Assembly: GCA_028023455.1 (NCBI GenBank)
Contig: JAQFVV010000208.1
Span: 1,054,001 to 1,118,000 of the forward strand
Direction of reading: 5' to 3'
Length of the DNA stretch: 64,000 nucleotides
Origin: Epiperipatus broadwayi
Lineage: Eukaryota > Onychophora > Udeonychophora > Euonychophora > Peripatidae
How positions within the stretch are numbered: position 1 is the first letter of the stretch; each line of letters begins with the position of its first letter. The position numbers and the translations under genes are program-made. This document shows, one piece after another, positions 57,920 through 64,000 of the stretch. The notes beneath the pieces were generated by a model. The model did not search any database. It saw nothing but the letters and a program-made list of their open reading frames with translations, and was not told where the DNA came from.

Positions 57920-58390
57920 CTTAAGTGAAAAATTAACTCATTCTCTCTCCAAGCTTCTTGCAACACTATGTGTTCCACAGCAGCATAGTTTAACTATTTC
58001 CCATAAAAATTTTAATGCATTAGCATGTCTGGATCATAAGGTACAACATGAAATATGATGCCATGTTTTGTATTTTAACCCATGATGGAACAACCTGCTA
58101 ACATTAAATTTTGGTTTTAAATCAGTCAAAACCACTATTGAAACTGTTGAAATTATTCCAACTACATATGGCATTAAAACCATGGATTGCAAAAATGTTT
58201 TCAAGGGGTATGCAAGATTTTGTGATGGCAGACTAAGTGTTGAAGAGAATCCGATCTTCAGAGGTATGAAACACACTGTGACCTTTCAAGTTGTAAACAG
58301 TTATTCAGACATGCTAATGCTTTAAAATTTTTGTGTTGAATAGCTAAACTGTTATACATAACAAATGCATTGATTTAAAGATGGGCTGCA
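57920..58390. repeat. Foldback element with about 70-bp arms
   Basis: The left arm 'agtttaactatttcccataa' plus 'ttttaatgcattagcatgtc' pairs with the right arm 'gacatgctaatgctttaaaa' plus 'gaatagctaaactgttatac', about 270 bp apart. A related single arm is at 21530-21620. The minus-strand open frame 58034-58276 fills the spacer and has no known domain. Confidence 0.7.
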
Positions 58391-59470
58391 CATAGCTTCA
58401 CTGGAATACATAATGTATTCTTTTTATCTAAAAATTCCTTCATCATGCTTAAAAAATTTTCCAAGTACAATTTTACTAACATATTGCCTTTAGTTTTTGA
58501 TTTTTGTCTGTACTACAAACAACGGTGTTATTTGGAGCTAGCCTATTAAAACAAGAACTGAAATTAACATCAGTATATTATTAATTTCAACAAATCAACA
58601 ATCATAATTATATATTAAATTGCATAACATAAACACCCAAAAACTGAAGAAGATAAAAGTAATGGAATATCATATATACAATGACATTTAATATATAATA
58701 ATGTAACATGTAATATTATAACACAAATTTCCAAATGAATATAATAAATAATAAAATTACCATATATTCACAGAATATGATTTTAAACATTAAAATTTAC
58801 TAATAGTTACAATATTGTAAAAAAAAAAAAGAAGAAGATCCAGGCTGTTACTGAACACATTCTCCTGATTAAACCACTGATACATTAACTGCAGTACAGC
58901 ATAAAATAGCAATAGCAATTACACATACAAATGTTCAAATGTAATGTGTATTATTTATAAATTGTGACAGTTGTTGGTTCATATAATTGCATACTATATC
59001 ATGTTTAACTGCTTATCCATAATAAATCCATTTCCTACTTTTTAAACAATTCATTCAAAACAATAAATTTCTTTGTGTTTTATTTCAATTAGTGTGGAGA
59101 ATAGCATAGATTGCATATGTAATGATAATCATCGTAGAGTATTTAATAAGCTTTCCAATGATGGTAACAATATTTCTGTAACTTTCAAGATTTATTTAAT
59201 ACATTTTTGTCAAAATAACATACTTTATTTTTATCCCAAATTTAAAATAAATAATAGAAAAACTGCACAAAGTAATAGATATCTTTTTTATTACTGTAAA
59301 TAATCTTCCTATGATAAAATGTAAAAATTTATAAAGACCATAATGAATTATTATTTTAAAATTATTTTCTAGAAAATAAAATTAGTATGATATCTTTAAA
59401 AATGAAAAGTTAGTCAGCAATCTTGGGGAGTAATTTCTTACATGTGCAAACACATGTGTTCATATAAATT
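58391..59470. other. Intron, nothing recognised
   Basis: A+T-rich sequence with a plus-strand frame at 59073-59303 lacking any recognisable domain. Confidence 0.5.
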
Positions 59471-59474
59471 GAAC

Positions 59475-60180
59475 ATTAAATATCACACAATCAGCATTCT
59501 TTATGCTTATACAAGCTGATCACAAAAAGGCAAAACTTTCCATATAGTAGTTCCACTCAGTGCAAGCCAGAGTAATCAATGGATGCCGAAAAGTTTGTAC
59601 ATAAAATCCCTATCTAGTGCCTACTCATCCAATATCCTCAGACTAGTTTTTAGCTTGTGGCTTTCATCAGTGAGGAGCCTTGGATCTGAGAGCACTGCAG
59701 AAACCTTTCTGCAACCATTGATTACTCTGGCTTGCACTGAGTAGCAATATTATATGAAGAGTTTTACCTCTGTGTTATCAGCTTGTGTAAGCATAAAGAA
59801 TGGTGATTACGTAATATTTAGTGGTTTAATACCAATCCTGCCCAATAGAATTATGGTGACTGTGGTTATTAAAGAACCAGAGTGACCAAAATATATAGAT
59901 ACTGAATTGAGTTTGTATCTATATGACTATACAAGCAAATGAGCTTGAATTGAAAACATTATTATGTTTTCATTTAGGACTCAAAGCTATCCTAAGATCT
60001 AGGTGCAGTGCTCTCAGATCCAAAGCTCCTCACTGATGAAAGCCACAAGCTAAGAACTAATATGGAGATATTGGATGAGTAGGCAGTAGATAGAAATTTT
60101 ATGCACAAACCTTTCTGCATTCATTGATTACTCTGGCTTGCACTGAGTGGTGCTACTGTATGGAGAGTTTTGCCTCTGTG
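59475..60180. repeat. M1 cluster: tandem and inverted units
   Basis: From the left: M1 tail then head in plus orientation (59484-59699), an inverted partial head (59700-59770), an inverted tail (59785-59850), then the inverted body and head of a full unit (59850-60180). On the minus strand a complete unit therefore runs directly into the start of the next one, a tail-to-head tandem junction, and then meets an opposite copy. Diagnostic words are 'ggcaaaactttccatatagt', 'gattactctggcttgcactg' and 'gcataaagaatggtgatta'. Confidence 0.8.
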
Positions 60181-60204
60181 TATAAATTGAACACACATAC
60201 ACAG

Positions 60205-60375
60205 TTAATGATCAAAATCTATTTAAGAACAAATAAGCCTGAATATATTACTAAAATATTTCATAAGCTAGATTCACAAAGACTCATTTAAATGAACTTG
60301 AAAATATTACCCATCTTTTGTTATATCAATGCCAATCTATTTTATCAAATGAAAAATAATAAGAACTAAAATTAC
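60205..60375. repeat. F1 foldback element, partial copy
   Basis: 'aaatctatttaagaacaaat', 'cacaaagactcatttaaatg' and 'tatcaatgccaatctatttt' match the left half of the family. The right half is not recognisable. Confidence 0.6.
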
Positions 60376-60639
60376 TTACGTGCTTATTGAAAAACATTGG
60401 AATTATAGTTAATGATATATACTTGAGCTTTCAAATTAGAATGCTATCATTTATTTTACTTGTTTTTTAAGAGAAGAAATGATACCCCTTCCAAAATGAA
60501 ATATACAACTATTTTCACATTTTTGATTTCTGGCAGCATATAAATATACATTATTTTAATGATAATTTTCTAAAGAATATAATAAAATTATATTAAAAGA
60601 TCAATTTTTAAAATTTTTCTATCCAAAACAAAGAAAATA

Positions 60640-60745
60640 ATTGAATGGCTTTACTGCTCAGGAGTTCATAAAAACCAGAACTCCGAAGTCTTATGTCCAG
60701 AGTTTAACATTTTACCATTATACTAAAGCATGCAGGTTATCCATC
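60640..60745 (-). repeat. S2 repeat copy
   Basis: On the minus strand 'cctgcatgctttagtataatggtaaa' type start (bases 60715-60740), then 'gacataagacttcggagttc', ending near 'gagcagtaaagccattcaat'. It is the best partner of the copy at 26090-26225. Confidence 0.55.
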
Positions 60746-60781
60746 AAAATTTGAAATTATAAATAGAAAGGCAATTAATAT

Positions 60782-62074
60782 GGTAGTGTTCTGATCTATC
60801 GTGTCAGCCACTTGATGGCGCTATTTCTAGCTAAATTGCTAAAAATATGCCATTTCCGCAGCCGCAGCCAAGCTGATAGCCTTCTTTCTACGATAAAAAC
60901 ACAGTCTGTTTACTCGGCTACCGCTGTGGCTTCTTTCTATGCTAAAAGCACAGAAAAATGCCTTCATTGGCTGCCGTAGTTGCTTGTGTTACACACTGTT
61001 GTCTAATTTCGCTACAGTATTGTGTGAGGGTGTGTTGCCTACATAGTGCCAAAATAATTTAACTTTTCAGGTCCGTCTTTTTTTTCATGTGAACTGACCT
61101 ACTGGTAGCCTTCTAATAATTTTAACAGTGTCGTCACTGTTCCATCAGGATTGTACAACCCTCACAAATTGGATTTTAGGGTGCGTCACAGCACTATTTC
61201 GAAGACCCTGATGAAAGAAACGTATCCGTGAGAAATCATCCAAGACAAGTAAGATGGCTGCATAGAACTCTGAAATTGGCAATTGCCAGACACCAGAGTC
61301 GGTTTTCATTTTAATAGTTTGTTATATTATTAACTTTAATGGGTAAATTGCAATCGAATTTACTTTTTCCCCAAAACGCAGTGTGTGATTAATTACTGTT
61401 CAAAAAAGGGTAAAATTTACTTTTATTTTTTATTAAAAAAGTAACGTAACTTTTCTGCTCTATTTACTATTATTTGTTATTAAAAAAAAGTAACATAACT
61501 TTTTATATAAACACACACATACACAAAATAAATGCCAGTCTCTGATTAAGTACTGTCCCAAAAAGTCAAAGTTGGCTTTCATTTAAAAATTTTGTTTGAA
61601 TTTTTAAATTTTGTGAAAGTTGTAATATAATTGACTTTGATTTCAAACATAGTTTTTGTATTAATTAAAGCCCCAAAAAGCTAAAATTTACTCTTATTCT
61701 CTATTAAAAAAGGAACATAACTTTTTATATCCACACACACATACTCAAAAAAGCCAGTCTCTGATTAATTCATGTCCAAAAAAGTCTCTAATGTACTATT
61801 ATTTGCTATTAGAAAGTAACATAATTTTTTATCAAACATACATACACAAAAGACGCTCTGATTAATTACTGTACCTAAAAGTCCAAAAAGTCGGCTTTCA
61901 TTTTTATATTTTGTTTGAATTTTTTAATTTGGTGTAAATTGTAATATAATTTACTTTTATTTCCTATTCCAAAAATAAAGTCACTAGTGCTGGCCTGGGA
62001 ATGTTATAACTATGATATTTTGCATAGCATCAACACCATAAAGCGGCTGACATAATAGATCAGAACTCTAATAC
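60782..62074. mobile_element. 1.3 kb non-autonomous TIR transposon, element A
   Basis: Ends are inverted repeats of about 34 bp: the left reads 'gttctgatctatcgtgtcag' and the right, reversed, 'gttctgatctattatgtcag'. Just inside, 'gctatttctagctaaattgc' on the left and 'tgcatagcatcaacaccat' on the right match element B, as do 'cattggctgccgtagttgc' and 'gtgtgagggtgtgttg'. The outer ends are diverged from those of B. No clear target duplication or transposase was found. Confidence 0.75.
61370..61990. repeat. Minisatellite in element A, about five irregular units
   Basis: Units repeat 'tctgattaattactgt', 'aaaaagtc(g)gctttcattt', 'aaatttacttttattctcta' and 'aaagtaacataacttttta' plus an ACACAC run. 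The first word recurs near 61387, 61541, 61765 and 61856. It is related to the first minisatellite of element B ('ttctgattaattactgtc'). Confidence 0.78.
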
Positions 62075-63432
62075 TTTTAAAAATATTTAAATTTTTACTT
62101 TTTTGTTTATATTTTATAATAAAAACTGCATATTTTACAACATTATTTTTTTTCACAGTCTCTTAACATTATGACATCATATATCTTCTATCTTTGCAAC
62201 AAGTAAAATTCTATCTTGAATCAAATTAATAAAAAAATCAACAACCTTGTAATAGCAAATAAGTTTAATGAATAATGAGATTAATGTTTTTTTAAGGTTC
62301 CAGTGAAGCTGAAGAGTCATTAGGTCAACTGCAAAAGCAAATAATCTGCAAACACATTGAATGTTTATTTTACAACATTCTGTTGGCTATGTTACCGGAG
62401 TTATTTACAATTCACATTACAATGGAACTGCAAACAATGCTGTATTTAACTACACAATTTCAATTATATGCTATTCAAAGTAAAATGTTAACAAACAAAC
62501 AGAAATGTGAACAGATCAACAAAAAAAAACCCATTAAAAATAATATTCAGCAGTCATTTTCCCATTTCTAAGCCATGAGCATACAAATTACTGTTTACGT
62601 TGAAAGCACAAATATTTTAATCTTCCCTTATTATTCTTTCAGAATTTGATGCACGGTATTTTGTTTAATAAAATATTTTCTAAAAGTTTTACAAGATATC
62701 AGAATATTCATTAACTATTAATACAATTGGGCAGATAGGAATTTCTTGAAAAAGAAATGAATCTATTGTGCTATAAGAGAAAAGTTACTCAAAAAAAAAA
62801 AAAAAAGGATATTTCCCAGAGTGCATTTTGCTATTACATTAACAATAAAAGTAAAATTGGAATTCGTTTTTTTTTCTTATTCTTATTGCTTCATTTGATG
62901 TATGAGTGAACACAAAACTCTATAAAATAAAATAAATATCTTCTCTATTTATTATTAACAATTATTATTACTTTTTTAAAATTTTGTTTATATTTTAATT
63001 TTGATTTATGTATACATAATATACATATAAAAAACATCTGTTTTATATGAGTGTTTTAGAAAGTACTATACACTTGCAGTTCAATAAATAATAGGTATTC
63101 TATTCTAATTGTTGTTTATCAACAGAAGGTGAGCTATTATATGCTATTTCCCTTGAATGCGAGAGGAGTGTGGAGAAATAGTATAGTTCGCAGCTCCACT
63201 GTAATATATATAGAAAAGTGTGCATACCTATTATGGATAATGGTTTATAATAGTGATATATGTATATGTATGTACATGTTTAACATTCTTAGTTACACAC
63301 ACACTTGCACAACATACTCAGATACACATAAACACATTCACGAAAACATACTTATATATTTATATCACACTTTTAAAAAATACTATTTATTATTTACTTA
63401 TTTAGTATTTACTTATTAAGAATTATACTTAC
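62075..63432. other. Intron between element A and exon a
   Basis: Unassigned A+T-rich sequence with an A-run at 62791-62806 and a CA-rich patch near 63293-63340. Short frames at 62383-62571 and 63129-63419 show no domain. Confidence 0.5.
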
Positions 63433-63519
63433 ATTTTCAATTTTATAATGTGAGAAAAGGGAAAATCCTTCAAAAATAAATTCATGACCATCGTGTTCGA
63501 TAATAGTAGGATTTTTAAT
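63433..63519 (-). CDS. DROSHA: DROSHA exon a (first in window), central domain
   Basis: This 87-nt exon encodes 29 residues including HEFIFEGFSLFSHYKIEN, equivalent to the FVFEGYSIFTH segment of the Drosha central domain. The acceptor AG is at 63520-63521 (reverse strand) and the donor GTAAGT at 63427-63432. It ends in phase 0. The region belongs to the platform-like part of the central domain that shapes the microprocessor core. The upstream exon is outside the window, so the entering phase is assumed to be 0 from the homologous reading frame. Confidence 0.93.
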
Positions 63520-63769
63520 CTTTAAAAAAAAAAACATATATATATACTTGATTCAGTTTCAATTGACTATTTTTTACTACAATTAAAGAAGTATCAATTT
63601 ATTTAATTTCTTTTCTTTAGATTAGCATAAATATTGAATAATAAAGAAAATAAAGGAAGTCAAAATAAATTTTTATTTAAGTTGAAATGATAAAAATATG
63701 CCAAAAATATCACATAATCTTCAATTTCCCCAATGGTGTCACAAGAACAAAATACTTTTTCCCATTTTA

Positions 63770-64000
63770 CTGCTATATCTATCGCAAGTCTGAATATTGA
63801 TAAATTCATAAAATAGAATATAATCTGGGAATATGGATCAATAAATACCAGAAATGGATATAATAATCCTTATCATTTAGTACTTATTAATTATTCAAAC
63901 TTACAATAAATGACAATAATGACGTAAAATAAATATAGGTTTAATGAGCATTAGCAGCTAGTATCCATTAATTATTCAAATTAGCAATAGATGGCAACAC
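63770..64000 (+). repeat. M2 repeat copies at the window edge
   Basis: 'ctatcgcaagtctgaatatt', 'ataatctgggaatatggat', 'cttattaattattcaaactt' and 'acaataaatgacaataatga' follow M2 order. A second partial copy ('atccattaattattcaaatt', 'gcaatagatggcaac') runs off the right edge. Confidence 0.55.

Larger units (their letters stand above)
3850..63519 (-). other. DROSHA: DROSHA gene, internal part (10 coding exons, 9 introns)
   Basis: Drosha is the nuclear RNase III that, with its partner DGCR8/Pasha, cuts primary microRNA transcripts to release the precursor hairpin. The exons read in order on the minus strand from 63519 down to 3850. All nine introns begin GT and end AG, and the phases (0, 0, 1, 0, 2, 2, 0, 0, 1) join without a frameshift or stop. 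Intron lengths are about 9.3, 8.7, 1.4, 0.16, 15.9, 2.3, 4.4, 10.9 and 5.4 kb. The product covers the central domain and the first RNase III domain. The N-terminal part, RNase IIIb and the dsRNA-binding domain are outside the window. No disabling change was seen, so the locus looks functional. The family call is very secure. Confidence 0.97.

Overview
The window is about 64 kb of A+T-rich animal DNA, roughly three quarters A+T by eye. It lies almost entirely inside one large gene on the minus strand: DROSHA, the nuclear RNase III that starts microRNA maturation. I found ten coding exons by translating the reverse strand and checking splice sites. All nine introns are GT-AG, every intron phase joins correctly, and the spliced exons give 1,178 nt (about 392 residues) of continuous protein. 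This part runs from the central domain into RNase IIIa, including the catalytic signature NERLEFLGDAVVEF. The 5' exons lie beyond base 64000. The RNase IIIb and dsRNA-binding exons lie to the left of base 1. Less than 2% of the window is coding. Wording such as HPSYRVNYGTNPDHARN looks like an invertebrate protein, perhaps arthropod; that placement is an impression, not a result.

The introns (161 bp to about 15.9 kb) are packed with repeats and decayed transposons. From left to right: a palindromic pair of tRNA-like SINEs at 3.0-3.4 kb; a tRNA-Glu-like sequence at 6.3 kb; copy 1 of a 3 kb dispersed repeat at 9.9-12.8 kb; RTE-type LINE fragments at 13.9-15.7 and 19.6-20.1 kb; foldbacks at 16.6, 19.3, 20.7, 26.8 and 35.5 kb; two Penelope-like elements joined head to head at 27.8-30.3 kb; a 1.9 kb TIR element with an 8-bp target duplication at 36.8-38.7 kb; copy 2 of the 3 kb repeat at 38.8-41.9 kb; a 2.96 kb hAT transposon at 45.6-48.5 kb; another LINE RT remnant at 54.9-55.8 kb; tandem and inverted 430-bp units at 54.4-54.8 and 59.5-60.2 kb; and a relative of the 1.9 kb element at 60.8-62.1 kb.

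The most notable item is the hAT element. Both ends and both subterminal regions match, as I remember them, the SPIN ('Space Invader') family, known for horizontal transfer among tetrapods and a few invertebrates. It still holds most of a BED-finger transposase, broken by frameshifts, stops and a 262-bp perfect-looking foldback. It sits inside an older RTE fragment. I saw no second host gene, no rRNA, no CRISPR and no bacterial or viral gene set.
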